Of a stretch of DNA of 32,597 nucleotides, positions 24,184 through 32,597 are shown one piece after another. The stretch is taken from NCBI GenBank assembly GCA_902524995.1, contig CABZFJ010000012.1, positions 1 through 32,597 on the forward strand, given 5' to 3'. Within the stretch, counting starts at the first letter, position 1. Every line of letters begins with the position of its first letter. The position numbers and the translations under genes were made by a program. The stretch comes from an uncultured Pelagibacteraceae bacterium (GTDB lineage Bacteria > Pseudomonadota > Alphaproteobacteria > Pelagibacterales > Pelagibacteraceae). Under the pieces are notes generated by a model. It had not been told where the DNA came from, searched no databases, and saw nothing but the letters and a program-made list of their open reading frames with translations.

Positions 24184-25451
24184 TAATTTGATCTTATAAT
24201 TCCATTATTTTTAATTAAAAAAATATTAGCATTATTAATAAATGGCCTCGATATTTTTTCATTATTAAATTTAATTACTTTCTCTGTTTGTGAATTAGTT
24301 AAATTAATAATCAGAATTCGTCCATTATCGGTAGACAAATAAATTTTATTTTTAGCAATAACGAAACCTACTGGTGTAATTTTTTCTCTTTTTTTAAATG
24401 TTGAGAAAACATCAGTGATCCTGATTATATTTCCTGTCTCAGTATCAATTACAAATAAATATCCTTCCTCAGAAATATTAAAAATATAATTTTCAGAAAT
24501 CGTAGGCTTTAAACTGGAATTTACAGTTTGTTTCCATTTTACTATGCCAGTTCTTGTGTCAATTGAGAATAACTCATTTTTGTTATTTGAAAAATATATT
24601 GTTTCATTATTTAAAATCATTTCTGAATTTTTTAGACTAAATGCATTTAAAAATATTTCGTTGCTCTGAGTAGGTGTTTGCCAAACTAAACTCCCATCAT
24701 TAATATTTAATGCCGTAAGATCACCCAAATTATTAAGTGAATAAACAATGTCGTCTTTAATAATTACAGATAATTTTTTTTGAGATTTAATGAATGTGTT
24801 TTCTGTTTTAAAATTCCATAGTTCATTTCCATCTACTATTGAGAAACATCTAATTACATTATCAAAATCAAGAGTAACAAATTTATCATTTTTTATAGCA
24901 ATATTTGAATTAAATGGAGATAAACTGTCCTTTTTCCAGTTTAGTTCCCCATTATCTAAATTTAATGAAAAAATATTTGAAAGAGTATCACCAGCAATAA
25001 TTTTATTATCTATATAGTTAAAATATAATATTGGATTAAGTTTTCTCTCTTTCTTTGAGTAATGATTTACTTTCCACAAAGTTTCAAATTTTTCGTTAAT
25101 TCTTAATATCGTTCCTTTATTATCAAAATAAATTAGATCATTGTTTTCGATAAATAAAATATCTGTATCGATTGAATTAAACTGTTTAATCTTTGAAAAT
25201 TTAAATGTTTTTTTTTTTTCAAATGTTGGCTCAAAGTTTATATGTCCATTATTATTTGTATTATTATTTATAAAACTATTATCTTTAACAAATTTAGATA
25301 GACTTATTTGTGTATTAGGATTTAATTGTTGTTGAATTGGTTTAATTTCTTTAAATAAAATTTTAGAATTAGTATTTTCTACAGATTTATCACTTTTAAC
25401 ACAACTTGATAATAAAAGTAAAAAGACGAAATATAATACTATCCTACTCAC
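24183..25451 (-). CDS. bamB: BamB-like PQQ-repeat lipoprotein
   Basis: Predicted outer-membrane lipoprotein of 422 aa. The signal peptide ends in lipobox LSSC with Cys17 as the lipidated residue. The body has repeated beta-propeller blades with the W-x2-x-hydrophobic pattern (GELNWKKDSL, GNELWNFKTE, GSLVWQTPTQ, GIVKWKQTVN), as in BamB of the beta-barrel assembly machinery. It starts with GTG and overlaps the YfgM-like gene by 8 nt; yfgM-bamB adjacency is common in Proteobacteria, which supports the call. It is Asn/Lys-rich and diverged, so the assignment rests on architecture and context. Confidence 0.8.
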   Translation of the reverse strand: MSRIVLYFVFLLLLSSCVKSDKSVENTNSKILFKEIKPIQQQLNPNTQISLSKFVKDNSFINNNTNNNGHINFEPTFEKKKTFKFSKIKQFNSIDTDILFIENNDLIYFDNKGTILRINEKFETLWKVNHYSKKERKLNPILYFNYIDNKIIAGDTLSNIFSLNLDNGELNWKKDSLSPFNSNIAIKNDKFVTLDFDNVIRCFSIVDGNELWNFKTENTFIKSQKKLSVIIKDDIVYSLNNLGDLTALNINDGSLVWQTPTQSNEIFLNAFSLKNSEMILNNETIYFSNNKNELFSIDTRTGIVKWKQTVNSSLKPTISENYIFNISEEGYLFVIDTETGNIIRITDVFSTFKKREKITPVGFVIAKNKIYLSTDNGRILIINLTNSQTEKVIKFNNEKISRPFINNANIFLIKNNGIIRSN

Positions 25452-26088
25452 TGAAACTAGATCTTAGCCTTTTTTGAGCTTTGGTTTTTATTTTAGAGTT
25501 ATTATTTTCAAGACTAACTATTTGTTCAAAAAATTCTTTTGATTTTTGCATTTGATTTTTTGATAAATAATATTCTGCCATAATATAAAGACTATGTGGT
25601 TTCCATATACTATCTGCTTTAATTAAAGGATTAAAAATAGCTAACAAGTCATTTTCATCTGAAAAATCTGAATTATATAGGCCTTTTTTAAAGATTGTTA
25701 GCTCTTTAAACTTTTTATCCAAACCAATATCATTAATTAAAATATCAAAATAATTGTTAATTTCATCTTTTGAGTTTATCAAATCGTTATCTAGCAAAAA
25801 ATAAAAAGCTAGAGGAGAATATGTTTTGTCTTTAGCATTAATCACCTCTTTAAGATCTGGGATCACATTATATTTATTATCAGCTTCATATCTTATTACA
25901 GCTAAGTCGTACCTATCAGCTAATTTTTCTCTTTTGCTAGATTGATATTCTTCAAAAGAAAAGAAGCCAATTAAAGCCAAAATAATTATTATTAATATCG
26001 AAATTAAAGAATTTTTATTATTTATGAAAAAGTTTTTAATTTTTTCATTACGTGTTTGAGTATTTATTATTTCAATATCTTCATCCAT
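25444..26088 (-). CDS. yfgM: YfgM-like membrane-anchored TPR protein
   Basis: A 214-aa protein with a basic N-terminus, one membrane segment (about residues 27-45, core SLISILIIIILALIGFF) and a periplasmic part of helical repeats; the last repeat (LYIMAEYYLSKNQMQKSKEFFEQIV) is TPR-like. YfgM is an ancillary SecYEG/periplasmic chaperone factor in E. coli. The start overlaps the aconitase stop by one base (TAATG), and its end overlaps bamB by 8 nt. Confidence 0.78.
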   Translation of the reverse strand: MDEDIEIINTQTRNEKIKNFFINNKNSLISILIIIILALIGFFSFEEYQSSKREKLADRYDLAVIRYEADNKYNVIPDLKEVINAKDKTYSPLAFYFLLDNDLINSKDEINNYFDILINDIGLDKKFKELTIFKKGLYNSDFSDENDLLAIFNPLIKADSIWKPHSLYIMAEYYLSKNQMQKSKEFFEQIVSLENNNSKIKTKAQKRLRSSFSE

Positions 26089-28757
26089 TAAATCATGTTC
26101 CTAAGCACATATTGTAAGATTCCACCATTTTTGTAATACTCTAATTCGTTCTTAGTATCTATTCTACTTAACATTTTGATTCTCTTGATGTCTCCAGAGA
26201 CATATTTGATTTCAACATCAACTTCATCTCTAGGATCTATACCTTTTTCTAAGTCAACAATTGAAAATAGTTCTGAGCCATCTAATTTTAGATTAGTTCT
26301 ATTTATTCCATCTTTAAACTGTAATGGTAGTATACCCATTCCTATAAGATTTGATCTATGAATTCTCTCAAAACTTTCTGCAAAAACAGCTTTTACACCT
26401 AAAAGTTTAGTTCCTTTGGCCGCCCAATCTCTAGAAGAACCAGTTCCATACTCTTTACCACCAATTACAACTAAATCGGTACCTCTTTTTTTATATTCAA
26501 CAACCGCATCATATACTGGCATTACTTTTTCCTCAGGGTACAACTTTGTAAAACCACCTTCAGTACCAGGTGCCATTTCATTTCTAATTCTTATATTAGC
26601 AAAAGTCCCTCTCATCATAACCTCATGATTGCCTCTTCTTGATCCATAGGAATTATAGTCTTTAGGAAGTATTTGATGTTTCATAAAATATTCTCCAGTC
26701 GGACTATCTTTTTGTATAGAACCAGCAGGTGAAATATGATCAGTGGTAATGCTATCACCTAATATTAATAGTGGTCTTGCATCCTTAATTTCTTTAAATC
26801 CTTCAGGTTTATCAGGAAGATTATCAAAAAATGGAGGTTTTTTTACATATGTTGAATTATCTTCCCAATTATAAATATTGGTTTCGTCTGTTTTAATTTT
26901 TTGCCATTGTTCTGGTCCTTGGGATACATTTGAATATCTTTTTATAAACATTTCTGCATTTAATGAATTTCTCAATGTTTCTTCTATTTCTTTGTTAGAT
27001 GGCCATATATCTTTTAAAAAAACATCTTCACCATCTTTATCTTTACCTAACGGATCCTTATACAAATCAAATCTCATAGTTCCTGCTATTGCATAAGCAA
27101 CAACTAATGGCGGAGACGCTAAATAGTTTGCTTTTATTAGAGGTGAAATCCTTCCTTCAAAGTTTCTGTTTCCAGATAAAACTGAAACAGCATAAATATT
27201 ATTATTTTTTATAGAATCTGATATGTTATCAGCTAATGGACCTGAATTACCAATACAAGTTGTGCATCCATAACCAACTAAATTAAATCCTAACTTATCT
27301 AAATAAATATTTAGCCCAGCTTTTTCTAGATAATCTGTAACTACTTGAGATCCAGGTGCTAAAGATGTTTTCACCCAGGGCTTAGTCATTAAACCTTTTT
27401 CAATTGCATTTTTTGCAAGTAAACCAGCTCCAATTAATACACTTGGATTAGAAGTATTAGTGCAAGAAGTGATTGCAGCAATTAAAACATCACCATCAGT
27501 TATTTTAAATTCTTCTTTTTCAACATTATAAATACTTGGATCTTCTTTTTTTGTAACTTCTGAAAACACTTTTTTAAAATTTGATGATGCATTAGTTAGC
27601 AAAACTTTGTCTTGGGGGCGTTTTGGTCCTGAAATAGTCGGCACTATAGTTGACATATCTAAAGATAGAGTGTCTGTAAATTCTACATCTAAACTTGCCC
27701 AAAGTCCTTGTTCTAGAGCATACTGTTTTACAATTTCAACATTTTGATCATCTCTTCCTGAGAATTTTAAATATTTTAAAGTTTCATCATCAATTGGGAA
27801 AAAACCACAAGTTGCACCATACTCAGGTGCCATATTTGCTATAGTAGCTCTATCTGCTAAAGTCAGATTTTTTAGTCCTTCACCATAAAATTCAACAAAC
27901 TTTCCAACAACTCCTTTGTCTCTCAACATTTTAACTACAGTTAAAACAAGATCAGTTGCTGTTGTACCTTCTGGCATTTTTGATTTCATTTCAAACCCAA
28001 TAACTTGAGGTATTAACATCGAAATAGGTTGACCTAACATTCCAGCTTCAGCTTCAATTCCACCTACGCCCCAGCCCAAAACCGATAGACCGTTTACCAT
28101 AGTTGTATGACTATCTGTTCCAACTAAAGTATCTGGGAATATATATTCTTCACTTTTATATTTTTCATTCCAAACAACTTTTGAAAGGTATTCCAGATTG
28201 ACTTGATGACATATTCCAGTTCCCGGTGGAACTATTCTAAAATTATTGAATGCTTGTTGCCCCCATTTAAGAAAGGAATATCTTTCAGCATTCCGATTAA
28301 ATTCAATATCAACATTTTCTTTTAATGAATTTTTATTTGCAAATTTATCTACTTGTACTGAGTGATCAATTACCAAATCAACTGATGATAATGGATTAAT
28401 AGTGCTTGGGTCTTTATTTTTTTCTTTTACAGCCTCTCTCATCGCAGCTAAATCTGCAACTGCAGGAATGCCAGTGTAATCTTGAAGTAAAACTCTCGCA
28501 GGCCTATATGCAATTTCTGTATTTGAGCTTTTAGATTTTAACCAATCTTTAATAGCTTCAATTTGTTTTTTATTAACCGTTGTATCGTCTTCAAATCTTA
28601 GCAAATTTTCAAGTAAGACTTTTAATGATTTTGGAAGTTTTGATATACCTGCTAAACCATTTTTCTCAGCCTCTTTTAGTGAATAAAAATTATAACTTTT
28701 GCCGTTAACTGAAATTTTAGTTAACGAATTGAAAGAATTTTTGTCTCCTGGTTTCAT
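26088..28757 (-). CDS. acnA: Aconitate hydratase A
   Basis: TCA-cycle aconitase, isomerising citrate and isocitrate, 889 aa, matching the AcnA length of about 890. Fe-S ligands lie in AITSCTNTSNP and GYGCTTCIGNSGP. The swivel domain has GDSITTDHISPAGSI and GGKEYGTGSSRDWAAKG. I chose the ATG at 28757, 2 nt after the lysE stop; the longer open frame back to 28820 would add 21 hydrophobic residues that overlap lysE and are not part of aconitase. It sits inside the eight-gene chain. Confidence 0.96.
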   Translation of the reverse strand: MKPGDKNSFNSLTKISVNGKSYNFYSLKEAEKNGLAGISKLPKSLKVLLENLLRFEDDTTVNKKQIEAIKDWLKSKSSNTEIAYRPARVLLQDYTGIPAVADLAAMREAVKEKNKDPSTINPLSSVDLVIDHSVQVDKFANKNSLKENVDIEFNRNAERYSFLKWGQQAFNNFRIVPPGTGICHQVNLEYLSKVVWNEKYKSEEYIFPDTLVGTDSHTTMVNGLSVLGWGVGGIEAEAGMLGQPISMLIPQVIGFEMKSKMPEGTTATDLVLTVVKMLRDKGVVGKFVEFYGEGLKNLTLADRATIANMAPEYGATCGFFPIDDETLKYLKFSGRDDQNVEIVKQYALEQGLWASLDVEFTDTLSLDMSTIVPTISGPKRPQDKVLLTNASSNFKKVFSEVTKKEDPSIYNVEKEEFKITDGDVLIAAITSCTNTSNPSVLIGAGLLAKNAIEKGLMTKPWVKTSLAPGSQVVTDYLEKAGLNIYLDKLGFNLVGYGCTTCIGNSGPLADNISDSIKNNNIYAVSVLSGNRNFEGRISPLIKANYLASPPLVVAYAIAGTMRFDLYKDPLGKDKDGEDVFLKDIWPSNKEIEETLRNSLNAEMFIKRYSNVSQGPEQWQKIKTDETNIYNWEDNSTYVKKPPFFDNLPDKPEGFKEIKDARPLLILGDSITTDHISPAGSIQKDSPTGEYFMKHQILPKDYNSYGSRRGNHEVMMRGTFANIRIRNEMAPGTEGGFTKLYPEEKVMPVYDAVVEYKKRGTDLVVIGGKEYGTGSSRDWAAKGTKLLGVKAVFAESFERIHRSNLIGMGILPLQFKDGINRTNLKLDGSELFSIVDLEKGIDPRDEVDVEIKYVSGDIKRIKMLSRIDTKNELEYYKNGGILQYVLRNMI

Positions 28758-28759
28758 AT

Positions 28760-29350
28760 TTAATAATAAAATGTAGCTATACAGCCTAATAAAAGCGCTG
28801 ACATAACATAATTGAACCATTTAATAAATTTCTCATTTGTCGCGAATTTTCTCATAAATTTACCAATTAAAGTCCAAAATAAGATACTAAATATAGCAAA
28901 AAAAAAGGCAGAAATTAGGAGCCAGAAAGAATAAATAAAAAAGTTATCTCCAGATTCGATATAAGTTGATACTGCAATAATTGCAACGATTACCCCTTTA
29001 GGATTTAAGAATTGAAAAAGAAATGTCTCTATAAATTTTACAGGTTCAAGTTTTTCTTTTTGATTTGATGATTTAGAAAATGAAATTCTGTAAGCCAAAT
29101 AAACAAGAAATGCAGATCCTGTAAAAACTAAAATCTTTTGAATTATTGGATATAATTTAAAAACATTAATTAGCCCAAAATTGATTAAAGATAGCATTGA
29201 AGTAAAACCAAATATAACACCTAACATTAGAGGTATCGTTTTTTTTACTCCATGATTAAAACCTGAATGAGATGCAACAATATTATTTGGACCAGGTGAG
29301 CAACTGGTAACAAAAAAAAATAAGCTTAATGATAATAGTTCTGGATGCAT
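28760..29350 (-). CDS. LysE/RhtB family amino acid exporter
   Basis: Inner-membrane exporter of 196 aa with about six membrane segments. The family motif SPGPNN follows the first segment (CSPGPNNIVASHSGFNHGVKK), and LNPKG appears in the middle. Substrate unknown; homologues export lysine, arginine, homoserine or threonine. The ATG directly follows the csaA stop with no gap, and acnA starts 2 nt after its end. Confidence 0.9.
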   Translation of the reverse strand: MHPELLSLSLFFFVTSCSPGPNNIVASHSGFNHGVKKTIPLMLGVIFGFTSMLSLINFGLINVFKLYPIIQKILVFTGSAFLVYLAYRISFSKSSNQKEKLEPVKFIETFLFQFLNPKGVIVAIIAVSTYIESGDNFFIYSFWLLISAFFFAIFSILFWTLIGKFMRKFATNEKFIKWFNYVMSALLLGCIATFYY

Positions 29351-29692
29351 TTAAGCAATTGGTAATCCATTCTCTGCTTCTTGAGATGGATGAACTAAGG
29401 TTACTTTACCCTCTGTATCTATAGCTCCGAGTATTAATACTTGTGAAACAACTCCTGCAATATTTTTTTCAGCAAAATTACAGACACCAATTACTTGTTT
29501 TCCTTTAAGATTCTCTTCATTATAATAATGAGTTATTTGAGCTGAGGATTGTTTTATCCCTATCTTTTCTCCAAAATCTACTTCTACAACTAATGAAGGT
29601 TTCCTTGCTTTTTCATTTTTCCTTACGGAAATAATTGTTCCTAATCTAATATCGACTCTATCAAAGTCTTCATACGTAATTTGTTCTTTCAT
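29351..29692 (-). CDS. csaA: CsaA-like tRNA-binding domain protein
   Basis: A 113-aa OB-fold protein of the CsaA family (tRNA-binding domain as in MetRS C-terminus). Landmarks are DFDRVDIRLGTI near the N-terminus, KPSLVVEVDFG, IKQSSAQIT, GKQVIGVCNF and C-terminal ENGLPIA, which fit full length. CsaA acts as a dimeric chaperone linked to export in Bacillus; its role in Alphaproteobacteria is less clear. It is the first gene of the minus-strand chain and is divergent from argE over 25 bp, which must hold both starts. Confidence 0.9.
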   Translation of the reverse strand: MKEQITYEDFDRVDIRLGTIISVRKNEKARKPSLVVEVDFGEKIGIKQSSAQITHYYNEENLKGKQVIGVCNFAEKNIAGVVSQVLILGAIDTEGKVTLVHPSQEAENGLPIA

Positions 29693-29717
29693 AAATTTAA
29701 TATATAATGATTTCTAA

Positions 29718-30905
29718 ATGAGTACAGAAAATAATCTTGATAAAATTTATAAAAATTCAATAAGAATATTGACTGATTTAATTGCTTTCAAAACTATTTC
29801 TGGAAACGATAATAATAGTCTCATTAATTATTGTGATGATATTTTAAAAAATTTAGGAGCAACTTCATTTAGAATTTTTGATGGTGATAAAAAAAGAGTT
29901 AATCTTTTTGCTTCTTTAAAATCTAAAAATGGAAATGGTAAAAAACCTATTATTCTTTCAGGTCATACGGATGTAGTCCCAGTTTCAAAAGGCTGGTCTA
30001 CTGATCCATTTGTTGCAACTATAAAAAATGAGAAATTATTTGGGAGAGGTTCTTGTGATATGAAAGGTTTTATTGCATGTGCTTTGGCATATGCTCCTCT
30101 ATTTAAAGAAAATAATTTAGATAGAGACATTCACTTTTCATTTACATTTGATGAAGAAACCGCATGCATCGGCGCACCATTATTAATAAAAGAATTAAAG
30201 AAAAGAGATATTAAAGATGGAATTTGCATTATTGGTGAACCAACCAATATGAAAATCATTGATGCCCATAAAGGTATGAATGAATATACAGTTCACTTTG
30301 GAGGTTTAGCTGGTCATAGTTCTAAACCAGGCCAAGGTGTTAATGCAGTTGAATATGCATCGAGGTATGTAAACAAATTACTAGAAATTAGATCAAAACT
30401 AAAAGGTAGAGCTCCTAAAGATTGTATATTTAATCCACCATATTCTACATTATCGGTTGGTGGGGTTTCAGGTGGTATAGCTCATAATGTTATTGCTGAT
30501 AAATGTAAAGTTGAATGGGAAACTAGACCAGTGGTCAAAGAAGATGGAGATTTTGTAAATAAAATAATAGACGATTATGTTGATAAAGAATTATTGCCAG
30601 AAATGAAAAAAGTTTTTTCAGATGCTTATATTAAAAAAGAAATTATAGGCGAAGTAGTTGGATTTAATAGATTGAACAATTCTAAGGCTTGTGAATTTGT
30701 ATCTAGTATAACTGGTGACAATTCAAGAGAAGCTGTTTCATTTGGAACAGAGGCTGGACTTTTTCAAGAAGTAGGAATTAGTACTGTAGTTTGTGGACCA
30801 GGTTCGATTGAACAGGCTCATAAAATTGATGAATATATAGAACTTAGTGAGTTAAAAAAATGTTTAGACTTTTTAAAAGGTGTAAAGGATAAATCTATAA
30901 ATTAA
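29718..30905 (+). CDS. argE: Acetylornithine deacetylase
   Basis: Zinc-dependent M20 family hydrolase giving ornithine from N-acetylornithine in arginine synthesis, 395 aa. Metal and catalytic residues are H83 and D85 in SGHTDVVP, D114 in GSCDMKG, E146/E147 in DEETAC, and the late histidine in GSIEQAHKIDEYI. The dimerisation domain begins near AHKGMNEYTVHFGG. The sequence matches ArgE better than succinyl-diaminopimelate desuccinylase (DapE). It has no Shine-Dalgarno. Its stop overlaps the convergent aldehyde dehydrogenase stop, so there is no terminator between them. Confidence 0.85.
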   Translation: MSTENNLDKIYKNSIRILTDLIAFKTISGNDNNSLINYCDDILKNLGATSFRIFDGDKKRVNLFASLKSKNGNGKKPIILSGHTDVVPVSKGWSTDPFVATIKNEKLFGRGSCDMKGFIACALAYAPLFKENNLDRDIHFSFTFDEETACIGAPLLIKELKKRDIKDGICIIGEPTNMKIIDAHKGMNEYTVHFGGLAGHSSKPGQGVNAVEYASRYVNKLLEIRSKLKGRAPKDCIFNPPYSTLSVGGVSGGIAHNVIADKCKVEWETRPVVKEDGDFVNKIIDDYVDKELLPEMKKVFSDAYIKKEIIGEVVGFNRLNNSKACEFVSSITGDNSREAVSFGTEAGLFQEVGISTVVCGPGSIEQAHKIDEYIELSELKKCLDFLKGVKDKSIN

Positions 30906-32335
30906 TTCCAACCACCTACAGATTTAACTTCTAGAAATTCAAGTAATCCTTCTTTACCTGCTTCCCTTCCAATTCCAGAATGTTTGAAACCTCCAAAAGG
31001 TGCATCAACTGCAATACCAGCGCCATTTACATCAACCATTCCAGATCTAAGTTTTCTGGCAACTCTTTGTACTTTTTCCTTATCTTGAGTTTGAATATAG
31101 TTTGTTAATCCATAATCAGTATCATTTGCAATTTTAATTGCCTCTTCTTCTGTTTCAAATGGAATAACAGATAAAACAGGACCAAATATTTCTGTTCTTG
31201 CAATTTCCATTTCATTTTTTACATCTGCAAAAACTGTCGGTTTTACATAATAACCATCATTTAATCCATTTGGTTTTCCAATTCCACCTGCAACTAATTT
31301 TGCTCCTTCATCTATTCCTTTTTGAATTAATCCTTGAATTTTATTGAATTGATTCTCAGAAATTACAGGACCAATATGTTCTCCATTTTTATTTGGATCA
31401 TCTACTTTAAATTCATTTGCGTATTTTCTAAGTCTTTCTATCGCTTCATTATATATTGATTTTTCAACAAGCATTCTTGTAGGAGCATTACATGATTGTC
31501 CTGAATTTCTAAAACATCTAAATGCACCTCTTTCAATTGCTTCTGCATCAGCATCTTCAAATATAATATTTGCACCTTTCCCTCCTAGCTCTAAACTTAC
31601 TCTTTTAAAGTCCTTTGCAGCATTTTGAGAAATTAAAGCCCCTGCTCTTGTAGAGCCGGTGAATGAAATCATATTTACATCTGGATGACTTGTTAATGCA
31701 TCTCCAGTTATTTCCCCATCTCCATTTACTAAATTAAAAACACCTTTTGGAAATTTTGCTTCATCTATTAACTCAGCTATAATCATTGCCGATAAAGGTG
31801 CTAGTTCTGAAGGTTTTAAAATCATAGTACAACCAGAGGCCAATGCAGGAATGACTTTTAAAGTAACTTGGTTTATTGGCCAGTTCCACGGTGTTATTAA
31901 TGCACACACACCTTTAGGCTCATATATTATTCTTTGATTTTTTGCATGATCTCCCAAAGGTTTTTCGAATTCAAATTCTTTTAGATAACGAATAAATGAT
32001 TTTGTATGACTTGCGCCAGTTCCTGTTTGTAGTTTTGATGCAAAGTCTTTTGGTGCTCCCATCTCTTGAATAATTGCATCTGTAATATCATTCCATCTTT
32101 TTTTATATAATGAATAAAATACTTCTAATAATGACAATCTTTCTTCCTTAGAGGTAAATCCCCAAGTTTTAAAAGCTTCTTTAGCTGCTAAAACTGCATC
32201 GTTGATATCCTCCTTACTGCCTAAAGAAATTACTGCACAATTTTTTTCAGTTGCCGGATTTATGACTTTAATATCTTTTGGATTTTTTGGAGGAACCCAT
32301 GATCCATTAATATAAAAATTTCTCTTCTCAATCAT
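30902..32335 (-). CDS. NAD(P)-dependent aldehyde dehydrogenase
   Basis: Aldehyde dehydrogenase superfamily enzyme, 477 aa, full length. The catalytic cysteine is C282 in NSGQSCNAP, the general base E249 in LELGGKGAN, and the oxyanion Asn N151 in TPWNWP; SFTGSTRAG marks the cofactor site. The substrate is not clear. The neighbouring ureohydrolase gene on the same strand (20 nt upstream) hints at polyamine or guanidino compound breakdown giving an aminoaldehyde, but other aldehydes are possible. Its 3' end overlaps argE tail to tail. Confidence 0.9.
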   Translation of the reverse strand: MIEKRNFYINGSWVPPKNPKDIKVINPATEKNCAVISLGSKEDINDAVLAAKEAFKTWGFTSKEERLSLLEVFYSLYKKRWNDITDAIIQEMGAPKDFASKLQTGTGASHTKSFIRYLKEFEFEKPLGDHAKNQRIIYEPKGVCALITPWNWPINQVTLKVIPALASGCTMILKPSELAPLSAMIIAELIDEAKFPKGVFNLVNGDGEITGDALTSHPDVNMISFTGSTRAGALISQNAAKDFKRVSLELGGKGANIIFEDADAEAIERGAFRCFRNSGQSCNAPTRMLVEKSIYNEAIERLRKYANEFKVDDPNKNGEHIGPVISENQFNKIQGLIQKGIDEGAKLVAGGIGKPNGLNDGYYVKPTVFADVKNEMEIARTEIFGPVLSVIPFETEEEAIKIANDTDYGLTNYIQTQDKEKVQRVARKLRSGMVDVNGAGIAVDAPFGGFKHSGIGREAGKEGLLEFLEVKSVGGWN

Positions 32336-32355
32336 GCGCGCAAATTATCCTTTCC

Positions 32356-32597
32356 TCATGATTTTGCAAATAAATTTGTTAATTCATAAACAATTGTTGC
32401 TGCAGCTAGAGAGGTTACTTCTGCATGGTCATAAGCAGGCGCAACTTCGACTACATCTGCAGAAATCAAATTTATACCTGATAAACCCCTGAGGACGTTA
32501 ACCATTTCTCTTGTGGTCATTCCTGCGATTTCAGGTGTTCCTGTGCCTGGAGCAAATGCTGGATCTAATACATCAATATCAATGGACAAATATAATG
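32356..32597 (-). CDS. speB: Ureohydrolase, agmatinase family (5' end outside the window)
   Basis: C-terminal 79 codons of an arginase/agmatinase family Mn enzyme; the frame is open to the window edge with no believable start inside (only a TTG at 32589). The metal-binding signature [19 protein letters not shown] is complete, with two metal Asp residues, and the following segment [16 protein letters not shown] is typical of the agmatinase-like branch. The reaction would release urea from agmatine or a related guanidino compound. True substrate within the family is uncertain. The aldehyde dehydrogenase gene follows 20 nt downstream. Confidence 0.87.
   Translation of the reverse strand, partial: LYLSIDIDVLDPAFAPGTGTPEIAGMTTREMVNVLRGLSGINLISADVVEVAPAYDHAEVTSLAAATIVYELTNLFAKS

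Noticed and set aside
28758..28820. Longer start of aconitase
   Set aside because: The extra 21 residues are hydrophobic, overlap the lysE gene and are not part of AcnA; the ATG at 28757 fits the family length and the 2-nt spacing.
1..32597. CRISPR arrays, transposases, integrases, tRNA or rRNA genes
   Set aside because: None seen on either strand; no spaced repeats, terminal inverted repeats or cloverleaf-like sequences were noticed by eye.

Overview
The window looks like a piece of a streamlined marine alphaproteobacterial genome, most probably SAR11 / Pelagibacterales. This rests on the very AT-rich sequence, lysine- and asparagine-rich proteins, near-zero intergenic space, many TAATG/ATGA gene overlaps, and a gene set (TMAO uptake and demethylation, methylated-amine assimilation, Amt without GlnK, photolyase) that fits a surface-ocean oligotroph. 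The taxonomic call is inference; there is no rRNA or tRNA gene. No CRISPR array, insertion sequence, prophage or attachment site was seen. No gene-free stretch exceeds 300 bases; the longest are 4111-4250 (140 bp, a divergent promoter region) and 13501-13617 (117 bp, upstream of amt).

Region 1 (1-4250, minus strand except the last 140 bp) is a betaine/TMAO-type ABC transporter: binding protein (tmoX, 3157-4110), ATPase (tmoV, 1047-2078) and permease (tmoW, 1-1043, cut by the window edge). A MORN-repeat secreted protein and a membrane-anchored unknown protein sit between the binding protein and the ATPase, and a strong terminator follows tmoX. The divergent region 4111-4250 carries a good promoter for tmoX and a perfect 14-bp palindrome in front of tdm.

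Region 2 (4251-22280, plus strand) is the core. It begins with a DUF1989-GcvT fusion matching TMAO demethylase (tdm), a small winged-helix regulator and a solitary sarcosine-oxidase-beta-like FAD enzyme. Two paralogous modules follow, each made of a glutamine-synthetase-like ligase plus a glutamate synthase split into three proteins (class II amidotransferase, GXGXG domain, FMN domain). Module 1 (8425-13500) has a divergent ligase, an FMN subunit that keeps the Fe-S cysteines and an uncharacterised 136-aa protein. Module 2 (15468-19723) resembles N-methylglutamate synthase MgsABC plus gamma-glutamylmethylamide synthetase GmaS, and its FMN subunit has lost those cysteines. Between the modules lie an ammonium-transporter-family gene and two tiny single-span membrane proteins. 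Module 2 is followed by a diaminopropionate ammonia-lyase-like enzyme with an altered catalytic loop and a photolyase. Proposed flow: TMAO is imported by TmoXVW and demethylated by Tdm to dimethylamine plus formaldehyde; the derived methylamine is captured on glutamate by GmaS and converted by MgsABC to N-methylglutamate. Dimethylamine monooxygenase and a complete N-methylglutamate dehydrogenase are not in the window.

Region 3 (22281-29692, minus strand) is an eight-gene chain with junctions from an 8-nt overlap to a 2-nt gap: csaA, lysE-type exporter, aconitase, YfgM-like, BamB-like, cupin-like, ZapE/AFG1 ATPase and YjbQ. Region 4 (29718-32597) holds argE on the plus strand and, on the minus strand, an aldehyde dehydrogenase and a ureohydrolase (agmatinase family) cut by the window edge.
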